A DNA stretch of 6,146 nt from positions 2,110-8,255 of the forward strand of contig JAHDHT010000081.1 of NCBI GenBank assembly GCA_020631175.1, in the 5' to 3' direction. Below the pieces are notes generated by a model. That model worked only from the letters and a program-made list of their open reading frames with translations, was not told the DNA's origin and searched no databases. This DNA is from Chitinophagales bacterium (GTDB lineage Bacteria; Bacteroidota; Bacteroidia; Chitinophagales; JAHDHT01). Shown in pieces: positions 1-5,865 of the stretch (within the stretch, counting starts at the first letter, position 1; each line of letters opens with the position of its first letter). The position numbers and the translations under genes were made by a program.

Positions 1-1
1 C

Positions 2-112
2 TCTACAGAGGCGGCTTTGCGGCTACGATATGAAATAATTAATTTATTGTTTATGTATGGTTATACCCCAAAAAAACAATCTGGGTTAGATTATCCGATG
101 AATGGTATATAA
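2..112 (+). CDS. Possible 3' end of an unidentified gene (partial)
   Basis: A reading frame is open from the window edge for 36 codons and ends in TAA at 110-112. The predicted tail ends in LDYPMNGI and I do not recognise it. The first 30 bases are clearly GC-richer than the AT-rich DNA that follows, which suggests that coding sequence ends near here. A competing reading in the next frame ends already at 31-33 (residues LYRGGFAATI), and the sequence at hand cannot decide between them. Thirty-six open codons can occur by chance. From 113 to 201 I see no gene and no convincing promoter. Confidence 0.2.
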   Translation, partial: STEAALRLRYEIINLLFMYGYTPKKQSGLDYPMNGI

Positions 113-201
113 AAGAAGATAAACGGCGAAAATGTTAAGTTTTACTGCTTTTCGAACAATTTATTTGTGGTGCAGTTATATCATCATACAAACTCTTAAC
201 T

Positions 202-1431
202 ATGTATAAATTATTCACTTTCATCTTATTTGTATGCCTATTTTTACTTAATAGCCCGGCGCAATCTCCTACCGATAAACTTTACGGACTTCATTTTACA
301 AGTTCGGGACTATCTTTCGCCAGCATGGATATGACCAACGGGGAAGTAGAAATACTTTCGAATGGAACAATAAGCCAGGATTCTTTCGGTCAAGGTATAT
401 ATGACTATGATCCGGTAGGGAAAAGATATTTTTACATCAGATATGATGGCGGGAATACCTTGTTATATGTTGTAGATGCGCTAAGCGGATCAATTTCAGA
501 TATTTTCACCTTAGATAATCCCTACGGTGCCGTAACTCCATTCACTAATATTACATATAACTGGCTCGATGATCAGTTATACGGTATATCACATGAAATG
601 GATGGAATGATGACGACAAGTCGTGTAACTACTGTAGATCCTAATACAGGAATCATAACTGACATAACAAACGGAGTTATTTCGACAAGCGGATATCAGT
701 ATGGAAATGCAGATATAGACCCTGTAAACCGCATGTATCATTATATATCCGGAGATTCTTTATACAGTGTCAACTTAGATGATGGATCGGCCTCAATTTT
801 ATCTCTAAGTTTCCCTGCTGCTTATGGTTCAAGCACTCAGTTTATTGTTAATCTTGCTTATGATTGGATGGATGATGTTGTTTATGGATTACACTTTTTA
901 TCTATTCCAGACCCTGACATTTTTGATTACAATTTTTTCTCTTCAGAGTTAAGACTTTGCAGCATTAATATGCAAACTGGAGAAATTGAGGTAATCTCAA
1001 ATGCGCCAACTTCAAATGATGGCTTTTCAATGGGTGATTGTGATATTGACCCGACTAATGATAGATACTTTTATGTACGGCAAAACAATTTGTATACAGT
1101 TGATTTAAATACCGGTGATTTAATTTCAGTTGTTCCGATCCAAAATACTAACAATGCAGTCGCACCAATAATTAATATGGCATATGATGATTTATCGGAG
1201 TTGCCGGGAGTTTTGCAAATGGATATGGAAGAAAAGCTTTTTATAAATCAGGGAGAAAGTATTTCACTTAATGTAAATTTAGGCGATGCCTCTTCCTATT
1301 TATGGTCGGATGGATATGTAGGTGCCGAAAAAGAAATATCTGAGGCAGGTACTTACAGTGTGGAGACAGTCGCGGAGAATTTAGGGTTCAGGCATCAACT
1401 ATCGTTGAAAAAATTCGATACTCTGTTTTAA
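202..1431 (+). CDS. Secreted repeat protein, T9SS cargo; frame broken before its sorting domain
   Basis: This 409-residue reading frame begins with a clear signal peptide: Lys3, a hydrophobic core at residues 4-16, and likely cleavage after Ala20 (SPA|QS). The mature part has three repeats of about 100 residues starting at LYG 27, LYG 126 and VYG 227. Each carries a D-x-D-P...R-x-(Y/F)-x-Y block and a Y-(N/D)-W-(L/M)-D-D block, which suggests a beta-propeller-like or other beta-rich fold. Residues 337-390 (NVNLGDASSYLWSDG, then SEAGTYSV) resemble the Ig/PKD-like linkers common before sorting domains. The frame ends at 1431 after a tail (HQLSLKKFDTLF) that does not look like a natural C terminus. 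The next frame, open from 1344 to 1676, encodes a textbook T9SS sorting domain. The intact gene would therefore be 202-1676, about 491 residues, broken by one missing base or a -1 shift. The product should be exported to the cell surface or medium. The substrate or ligand is unknown. Confidence 0.8.
   Translation: MYKLFTFILFVCLFLLNSPAQSPTDKLYGLHFTSSGLSFASMDMTNGEVEILSNGTISQDSFGQGIYDYDPVGKRYFYIRYDGGNTLLYVVDALSGSISDIFTLDNPYGAVTPFTNITYNWLDDQLYGISHEMDGMMTTSRVTTVDPNTGIITDITNGVISTSGYQYGNADIDPVNRMYHYISGDSLYSVNLDDGSASILSLSFPAAYGSSTQFIVNLAYDWMDDVVYGLHFLSIPDPDIFDYNFFSSELRLCSINMQTGEIEVISNAPTSNDGFSMGDCDIDPTNDRYFYVRQNNLYTVDLNTGDLISVVPIQNTNNAVAPIINMAYDDLSELPGVLQMDMEEKLFINQGESISLNVNLGDASSYLWSDGYVGAEKEISEAGTYSVETVAENLGFRHQLSLKKFDTLF
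280..1182 (+). repeat. Three tandem ~100-residue protein repeats
   Basis: Repeat units begin at residues 27, 126 and 227 of the secreted protein (DNA 280, 577 and 880). Shared landmarks are (L/V)YG at the start, a (D/N)x(x)(T/N)GE/I turn followed by an I-x-(D/N)-(I/N/A) strand, then (Y/I)D(Y/I)DP with RY(F/H)Y about ten residues later. A short strand ending LY-V-(D/N) comes next, and each unit closes with Y-(N/D)-W-x-D-D. A shortened last block (AYDDLSELPG, residues 327-336) ends the array. The repeats are diverged at DNA level, so this is an old protein-level duplication and not a recent tandem repeat. Confidence 0.7.
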
Positions 1432-1676
1432 ATTTCAATATTTACAATCAGATTTTATTCCCTAATCCGGTTGGAAAAGGCGTAGTTCAAATACCTCAAA
1501 ATCAATTGCCGGAAAATGCCTTTATTGAGATTTACTCTGTAGACGGATCACTTTTGTATTCAGAAAATTCGAACAATGGATTTAAAGCTGATCTATCTTT
1601 TTTAAGGTCCGGAGCTTACATCTTTCGTGCAAGCGGTACAAACGAAATAAATACTTTCAAATTTGTGAAACAGTAG
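1383..1676 (+). pseudogene. Frame-shifted 3' part: T9SS type A C-terminal sorting domain
   Basis: This is the continuation of the gene at 202, read one base out of frame. The open frame runs from 1344 (after a TGA at 1341) to TAG at 1674-1676. The useful part starts near 1383-1392 with QASTIVEKIRYSV and reaches ILFPNP at 1452-1469. It then shows the standard pattern of the Por secretion tail: a strand around VVQIP, FIEIYSVDGSLLY, a D-L-S-F-L-R-SGAYIF block, and a final TFKFVKQ. This domain directs outer-membrane translocation by the type IX system and is removed or anchored at the surface. It has no start codon of its own in a sensible place, so it is part of the upstream gene and not separate. 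If the break is real, the upstream product would reach the periplasm but lack its T9SS export signal. Confidence 0.8.
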
Positions 1677-1678
1677 AA

Positions 1679-2368
1679 CTACAGAACATTAATTTTGTCG
1701 AGAAAAACAGGCCATTGCTGCCGGCTAACCGGGATAGACTTTTTATCGAAAATAATATAGTGATCTTCAATTTTTTTACAGTGACTTAAATTCACAATGT
1801 ATGATCGATGAACTTTAAAGAAAATATTTTCAGGGAGTCTATTTAAGATTTTCTTTAAGGTTGAGTTAATTATATGTGTTTTACTTTTTGTTTTTATACT
1901 TAAATAATCACCATTGGCTTCAATCCATAATATTTCAGCAAAATCAAGTTGAATCAATCCTGAGTCAACCTTTACAAAAAGAGAGGTACTATTATTTTGT
2001 TCTGCTTTTTCTTCTTCGTTACTTACAGAAAGTTTAGTTAATGCTTTTTCAAGACGCTCTTTCGATACCGGTTTTAAAAGGTAATCTTTTACATCATATT
2101 CAAAAGCATCAACAGCGTATTTAGATTCAGATGATGTTATTATAATGTTTGGTAAATAATCAATCGTACTAATAATATCTATACCTGTTAATCCCGGCAT
2201 TTCAACATCGAGAAAAACAAGATCAGTTGGATTCGTTTTTAAATATTTAAGTGCTTCTATTCCTTTTTGGAAAGTTTTAATAATAGAAACATTATCCAAT
2301 TTCTCGCAAACCTTTTGCAAAGATTTGATTGATGTCAAATCATCATCTACAATAATAGCTTTGTACAT
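1679..2368 (-). CDS. LytTR-family response regulator (REC + LytTR DNA-binding)
   Basis: This 229-residue protein of the LytR/AlgR/AgrA class has a receiver domain at residues 1-115. The acidic pocket is D8-D10, the phospho-acceptor is Asp54 (FLDVEMPGLTG), Ser79 or Ser80 follows beta-4, and Lys99-Pro100 forms the DYLLKP motif. A charged linker (about 113-128) leads to a LytTR DNA-binding domain at about 129-227, with the family signatures WIEANGDY (148-155) and FFKVHRSYIVNL (183-194). The length is normal for the family, and the protein is cytoplasmic and binds DNA. It is the last gene of the operon, starting 12 bp after the receiver-HPt gene, and is the only output factor in the cluster, so it is the probable end point of the phosphorelay. 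LytTR proteins usually bind pairs of short direct repeats. Its own targets are not known. Its TAG stop lies 2 bp from the stop of the convergent secreted-protein gene. Confidence 0.93.
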   Translation of the reverse strand: MYKAIIVDDDLTSIKSLQKVCEKLDNVSIIKTFQKGIEALKYLKTNPTDLVFLDVEMPGLTGIDIISTIDYLPNIIITSSESKYAVDAFEYDVKDYLLKPVSKERLEKALTKLSVSNEEEKAEQNNSTSLFVKVDSGLIQLDFAEILWIEANGDYLSIKTKSKTHIINSTLKKILNRLPENIFFKVHRSYIVNLSHCKKIEDHYIIFDKKSIPVSRQQWPVFLDKINVL

Positions 2369-2380
2369 AGGGTGTTTGCG

Positions 2381-3052
2381 TTATTCGTTTTTAATTATTT
2401 CACAAGTTCTCAATAGAGCTTCATTAAGCTGTTTAATAGATTTTTCAAGATCGAAATCAAGGTTATCTTTTATTCCAGTCTCAATTTTTTCAGCAATTTT
2501 ATAAATATCCACCAAACCCATTATCCGTATTTTTGATTTCAATTTATGTGCAATTTTGGCAACAGAAATATTTTCACTTTTTGAAAAGTATTCATTTAAA
2601 AGGGCCAATTCTTCAGGAACCTCTTGAATAAATATTTCCTTTAATTCAGATTCAAAATCTTTATCACCTCCACTTAAATTAGCCAGATAACTATAATCAG
2701 GGTGAGCGTTAATCTCACCTGAATCATCTTTTACGCAATGTTTTAAAAGCGTTTCCAATGAAAATGGTTTTTCATAACAAGCTATAGCGCCATTTCTTTT
2801 TAAATCTTCAATTTTCTCATTATCAAAATGTCCGGAAACAATTACAATTGCCGGATGTTCAATACTACCTAAAACATCACCGGCTGTATGTAAACCTAAA
2901 TGAGAATCTGCTATAATTAAATCATATTTTGATGCATCAAATTCTACAAACTCTTCTAACAGGTCAAGTTTCAAATTTTCAATACCGGCAGCTTCACGTT
3001 CAATTACTTTCCGGTCAATCATATCATCTTCTATGTATAATACGGATATCAT
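2381..3052 (-). CDS. Receiver-HPt two-domain phosphotransfer protein
   Basis: The 223-residue protein begins with a receiver domain (residues 1-107): acidic pocket E8-D9-D10, acceptor Asp49 in LIIADSHLG, Ser73 in VIVSG, and Lys95-Pro96. The acceptor context differs from the usual LDxxMP but all key residues are present. Residues about 120-220 form an all-helical HPt domain with the phosphorylatable His169 in KIAHKLKSKIRIMG, the typical H-x-L-K-S/G motif. There is no DNA-binding or catalytic output domain. The visible chemistry is Asp-to-His transfer, so it should act as a relay between the kinase or receiver and the LytTR regulator, or as a phosphate sink. Its ATG overlaps the stop of the preceding receiver gene by one base (TAATG), a strong sign of translational coupling. 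No transmembrane segment is present. Confidence 0.88.
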   Translation of the reverse strand: MISVLYIEDDMIDRKVIEREAAGIENLKLDLLEEFVEFDASKYDLIIADSHLGLHTAGDVLGSIEHPAIVIVSGHFDNEKIEDLKRNGAIACYEKPFSLETLLKHCVKDDSGEINAHPDYSYLANLSGGDKDFESELKEIFIQEVPEELALLNEYFSKSENISVAKIAHKLKSKIRIMGLVDIYKIAEKIETGIKDNLDFDLEKSIKQLNEALLRTCEIIKNE

Positions 3053-3465
3053 TAAGATGCCAATTCACTTGTTTTCCAATAGGTTCTTATACTATCCAGC
3101 ATAAGTAAAAAATCTTTGTAATCAGTTGGTTTTACCATATAACCGGCACAGTGATTTGAAAAACTATTATATCTATCTTCTTCACTTTTCGAAGTAGTTA
3201 AGATTATTACAGGAATTAACTTTAAATCTTTATCATTTTTAACGGTAGCTAAAAACTCATGCCCATTCATTTTTGGCATATTGAGATCTAATAAAATAAC
3301 ACCCGGCATTTTACCGGTGTGATTCCTTAACCAATCAAGGCCTTCTTCTCCATTCTGACAAATATGTATGTCATTTTTAATCTCTAATTTTTTAAATGCT
3401 CTCTTGAGGATCATGATATCTACCTGATCATCTTCAAGCACTAAAATCGGCCGTTGTTCTCTCAT
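3052..3465 (-). CDS. Single-domain response regulator, Rcp1-like (CheY fold)
   Basis: A 137-residue stand-alone receiver. The acidic pocket is E11-D12-D13, the acceptor is Asp60 in ILLDLNMPKMNGHEFL, Thr90 lies in VIILTTSKSEED, and Lys112-Pro113 follows in GYMVKPTDY. The LDLNMPKMNGHEFL block and the LTTS-x-x-E-D stretch are characteristic of the Rcp1 group, small receivers that are commonly encoded beside PAS or phytochrome-type kinases of the SHDLxxPLR class. No output domain follows; the chain ends about 14 residues after the last helix begins. It starts 10 bp after the kinase stop with no Shine-Dalgarno-like sequence (the spacer is A/T-rich), and its TAA overlaps the next ATG. It is probably the direct phospho-acceptor of the neighbouring kinase. 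Confidence 0.92.
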   Translation of the reverse strand: MREQRPILVLEDDQVDIMILKRAFKKLEIKNDIHICQNGEEGLDWLRNHTGKMPGVILLDLNMPKMNGHEFLATVKNDKDLKLIPVIILTTSKSEEDRYNSFSNHCAGYMVKPTDYKDFLLMLDSIRTYWKTSELAS

Positions 3466-3475
3466 AATTTAAAGT

Positions 3476-5110
3476 TTAAGTAATTGGTAAATTAATAATA
3501 AATGTAGTGCCTTTACCCACTTCACTCTCTATTTCAATACTTCCTTCCAATAATTCAACTATTTTCTTCACTATTGACAGGCCTACTCCAGTTGATTCAA
3601 ATGCATCTCTTGCAGATAGCGTTTGAAATATCTGGAATATTTTTTCGTGATATTTTTTGTCTATACCCGGACCGTTATCAATAACTTTGAACCGGTGATG
3701 TTCACTATGTTCATATTCTATTTTAATTAAGCCCTTATCTTTATCATTATACTTAATAGAATTACTAATTAAGTTCTGAAAAATTTGTTGAATTCTAAGT
3801 TGGTCAGAATAAATTTCCGGAATATCTTCCTGAATCTCAATTGAAAAATGAGCAGGTGGATTCAAATAAACAATTAAATCATGGAGTTCTTTATCCATAT
3901 CCAATTTCTCCATTCTAATTTCAGCAGTTCCAACTTTAGTGTAATCTAATAAACCACTAATTAGATTTTGCATTCGATTTGCACGTTGTTTAATTAGATG
4001 AACTTGTTGAATACCTTCTTCACCTAATTTTTCTTTATAATCTTCCGAAAGCCAATCAGAAATTGATGAAATTGCTCTTAACGGAGCTTTTAAATCATGT
4101 GATACAATATGCGCAAATTCTTTCAGGTCAAGATTTGCTTTTTCTAATTGAACCAATAAACTTTCTCTTTTTATATCATGATTTCTACTTTCTGTTACAT
4201 CGTGATATTGCCATAAGTGTCCCAGATATTTATCGTCTCCGATAATGGGATAAAAATCGCGTTCATAGATTTTTGAATTTTTAAAATGTATTTCTTCGCC
4301 GATTACAACTTCTCTTTTATCAATAACCTCAATCATACTTTTTTCAAAAGTATCGCCGTCTAATATTAATTGAGTAAAATGCGGAACCTCTTCAAAACAA
4401 TTTTTGTCGATTAAATAGTCAGGACCTTCTGAAATTCCAAAGGTTTTACAAAACTGTTGATTGGATAATACAATGGTACCCTGTTCATTAACTAAAAGAA
4501 TACCTGTTGATAAACTTTCAAGTAGGGTTTTAAATCTTGCATTGTTAATTAAAAATGCTTTTTCAAATTCTTTTCGCTCAGATATATCTCTAACAATATC
4601 TCTCGAACCTTTAAAATTTCCTGCTTCATCAAAAATAGCATTGGAATTTACCTGAACGAATTTTATCGTTCCATCTTTACTAACTATTCTTCCTTCATAA
4701 TTTTCATAATATCCTTCAGCAAGCAAAATTTCAAAAAACTGCTTTGAAATTTCTATGTCTTCTTCGTAAACAATATCAGATACTTCGATTTCTTTAATTT
4801 CTTTCTCAGAATATCCTAATAAATCTCTTGCAGCTTTATTTGCTTCAGTAATTTTAGCATGTTCATCTAATACAATTAGACAATCATGCATGTTTTCGAA
4901 AAGGTCTTCAATTCGTTCGGTTCGTATCTTAACTAAATCTTCAAGAGATGCATTTAAACTTAAAAGTTCCTGATTGGTTTCCCAAAGTTTCTTCGATTTC
5001 TCTTCAAGAATCCGTTCAGATAATTTTCTTGCTTCGCGTTCTCTTCTAAGACTTCGCTCAAGCATGCTAATTTTATCTTCAAGTTGTGATATATCTTTTT
5101 TACTCGTCAA
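3476..5110 (-). CDS. H-NOX-associated soluble PAS histidine kinase
   Basis: The 544-residue kinase has no transmembrane segment or signal peptide, so it should sense in the cytoplasm. In order it has an N-terminal coiled coil (about 8-70, rich in E/R/K heptads), PAS 1 with PAC (about 66-178), PAS 2 (about 188-307), and a short helix. The HisKA dimerisation domain follows with phospho-acceptor His338 in HIVSHDLKAPLRAI, then the HATPase domain: N box NLISNSIKYND (Asn450), G1 VIDNGPGID (478-483), F box near 492-495, G2 GVGLSI (508-513) and G3 GKGTTF (532-537). All catalytic elements are intact. It lies directly after hnoX. The longest start is TTG at 5110-5108, overlapping hnoX by 11 bp; the alternative is ATG at 5065-5063 (Met16), 34 bp after the hnoX stop. 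I prefer the TTG because the coiled-coil pattern begins before Met16, but this is unsettled. Established role of such pairs: NO-loaded H-NOX alters kinase autophosphorylation. Orthology to the Shewanella kinase HnoK is not claimed. Confidence 0.92.
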   Translation of the reverse strand: MTSKKDISQLEDKISMLERSLRREREARKLSERILEEKSKKLWETNQELLSLNASLEDLVKIRTERIEDLFENMHDCLIVLDEHAKITEANKAARDLLGYSEKEIKEIEVSDIVYEEDIEISKQFFEILLAEGYYENYEGRIVSKDGTIKFVQVNSNAIFDEAGNFKGSRDIVRDISERKEFEKAFLINNARFKTLLESLSTGILLVNEQGTIVLSNQQFCKTFGISEGPDYLIDKNCFEEVPHFTQLILDGDTFEKSMIEVIDKREVVIGEEIHFKNSKIYERDFYPIIGDDKYLGHLWQYHDVTESRNHDIKRESLLVQLEKANLDLKEFAHIVSHDLKAPLRAISSISDWLSEDYKEKLGEEGIQQVHLIKQRANRMQNLISGLLDYTKVGTAEIRMEKLDMDKELHDLIVYLNPPAHFSIEIQEDIPEIYSDQLRIQQIFQNLISNSIKYNDKDKGLIKIEYEHSEHHRFKVIDNGPGIDKKYHEKIFQIFQTLSARDAFESTGVGLSIVKKIVELLEGSIEIESEVGKGTTFIINLPIT

Positions 5111-5645
5111 CTTTTTGCACTTTTATAATTGCAACAGAACCATCGTCTTCTTCTAATTCAATTTCCACTTCAATTTTTTCATTAAAAAAATCAGCTGCAG
5201 AATGTATTAAGCCTTTGGCTAAAACATACATTTTCCTTTTCGAGCGATATTTTAAAATAATTAAACTGTCGGTTTTTTCAACTGTATCAAAATGCGGCAA
5301 TTCGGCATCCGGATAAAGTTTGTACACTTCAGGATGGATATAGCTATTGATTGATTCCAGAAAGGTCATCAGATCAGGCGCACGTTCAGTAAACTGAGGA
5401 TAAATTTTATTTAAGGACTTAAATAAATACCTTCCGAAAGTTTCAACTAAATCCGCAATTGGTATATTGCTAATCTCGTGCAATTTTGAAACTATCTTTC
5501 CGATCTCTGAAGCATCGTAGGTACCAACTGCTGTGTAAATACCATCACTTTGTAAATCTGCTTCATTAATAATTTTATCGAGTGTCTCAAGTCCAAAGCT
5601 CTCTTCAATCATTTCAAAAAGCTCAGTAAATACTATTCCCTTCAT
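5100..5645 (-). CDS. hnoX: H-NOX heme nitric-oxide sensor protein
   Basis: This 181-residue protein has the normal length for a stand-alone bacterial H-NOX (HNOB) domain. Family hallmarks are the MKGIVFTELFEMIEESFG opening, GIYTAVGTYD (35-44), and proximal heme ligand His104 in SYIHPEVYKLYPDAELP. Pro117, which packs on the heme, and the heme-propionate motif Y133-x-S135-x-R137 follow. Spacing from His to Pro and to YxSxR equals that of the Thermoanaerobacter protein (H102, P115, Y131/S133/R135, from memory) with a constant +2 offset. By that offset the distal-pocket Tyr140 that stabilises O2 corresponds to Leu142 here, so the protein should bind NO (and CO) and not O2. It is a soluble cytoplasmic sensor. 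It is first in a five-gene operon and overlaps the kinase gene by 11 bp, so the kinase is the obvious partner. ATG start at 5645-5643; no Shine-Dalgarno sequence, as expected in Bacteroidota. Confidence 0.95.
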   Translation of the reverse strand: MKGIVFTELFEMIEESFGLETLDKIINEADLQSDGIYTAVGTYDASEIGKIVSKLHEISNIPIADLVETFGRYLFKSLNKIYPQFTERAPDLMTFLESINSYIHPEVYKLYPDAELPHFDTVEKTDSLIILKYRSKRKMYVLAKGLIHSAADFFNEKIEVEIELEEDDGSVAIIKVQKVDE

Positions 5646-5680
5646 TTCTTTTGGATATTATTAGAAATCAAACCCTAAAG

Positions 5681-5692
5681 ATAAACGTTTAT
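5681..5692. promoter_or_regulatory. Perfect 12-bp palindrome upstream of hnoX (possible operator)
   Basis: ATAAACGTTTAT is a perfect inverted repeat centred about 41 bp upstream of the hnoX start codon, at a position suited to an operator or promoter-proximal site. Read on either strand it contains AACGTTTAT, which fits the LytTR half-site consensus as I remember it ([AT][AC][AC]GTTN[AG][TG]). I could not find a second good half-site at the usual spacing. A 12-bp AT-rich palindrome also occurs by chance, so the regulatory role is inference. Confidence 0.3.
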
Positions 5693-5749
5693 ATTGTTCT
5701 TTACGCATTTATACGATTGACTCATTCAATGGTTTTAATTTTTATCAGA

Positions 5750-5791
5750 ATACAATTGTAATTCATCCTCTTAATACTTCAATTATTGTAT
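5750..5791. repeat. Bulged inverted repeat in the hnoX upstream region
   Basis: The left arm (5750-5763, ATACAATTGTAATT) pairs with the right arm (5781-5791, AATTATTGTAT) over 11 bp with a 3-nt bulge; the loop is 17 nt. It is all A/T apart from a few pairs and is not followed by a T tract on the minus strand, so it is a poor candidate for an intrinsic terminator of the upstream dehydrogenase. The rest of 5646-5865 holds no gene that I can support and no clear Bacteroidota promoter pair. Confidence 0.2.
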
Positions 5792-5865
5792 AAAAGGGAA
5801 TTTCTAAGTACTAAAGTAATGAAAATCAGTAGAGTGTACATTGAAATGCATCAGAATAAATAGTA

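Noticed and set aside
1..30. GC-rich start of the window with repeated GCGGC as part of a hairpin or RNA gene
   Set aside because: The two GCGGC copies are direct, not inverted, so they do not form a stem, and no tRNA-like or other RNA fold is visible.
131..139. AATGTTAAG, a near match to the LytTR half-site, upstream of the secreted-protein gene
   Set aside because: One mismatch in a degenerate 9-mer and no partner repeat at a suitable spacing; expected by chance.
160..167. TTTATTTG as a possible Bacteroidota -7 element (TAnnTTTG) for the secreted-protein gene
   Set aside because: One of six fixed positions fails and no TTG or TTTG -33 element lies at the right distance.
1655..1670. TTTCA-AATTTG-TGAAA hairpin at the end of the secreted-protein gene as a terminator
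   Set aside because: Only five A/T-rich pairs, inside the coding region, with no T tract after it.
4063..5316. Plus-strand open frames of 60-76 codons opposite the kinase and hnoX genes
   Set aside because: They are antisense shadows of strongly supported genes, with no domain resemblance or start context.
5716..5730. ATTGA-N5-TCAAT, resembling a CRP/FNR-type NO or oxygen regulator site upstream of hnoX
   Set aside because: FNR-family sites have TTGA-N6-TCAA geometry; the spacer here is one base short, and 5-bp A/T-rich arms are expected by chance.
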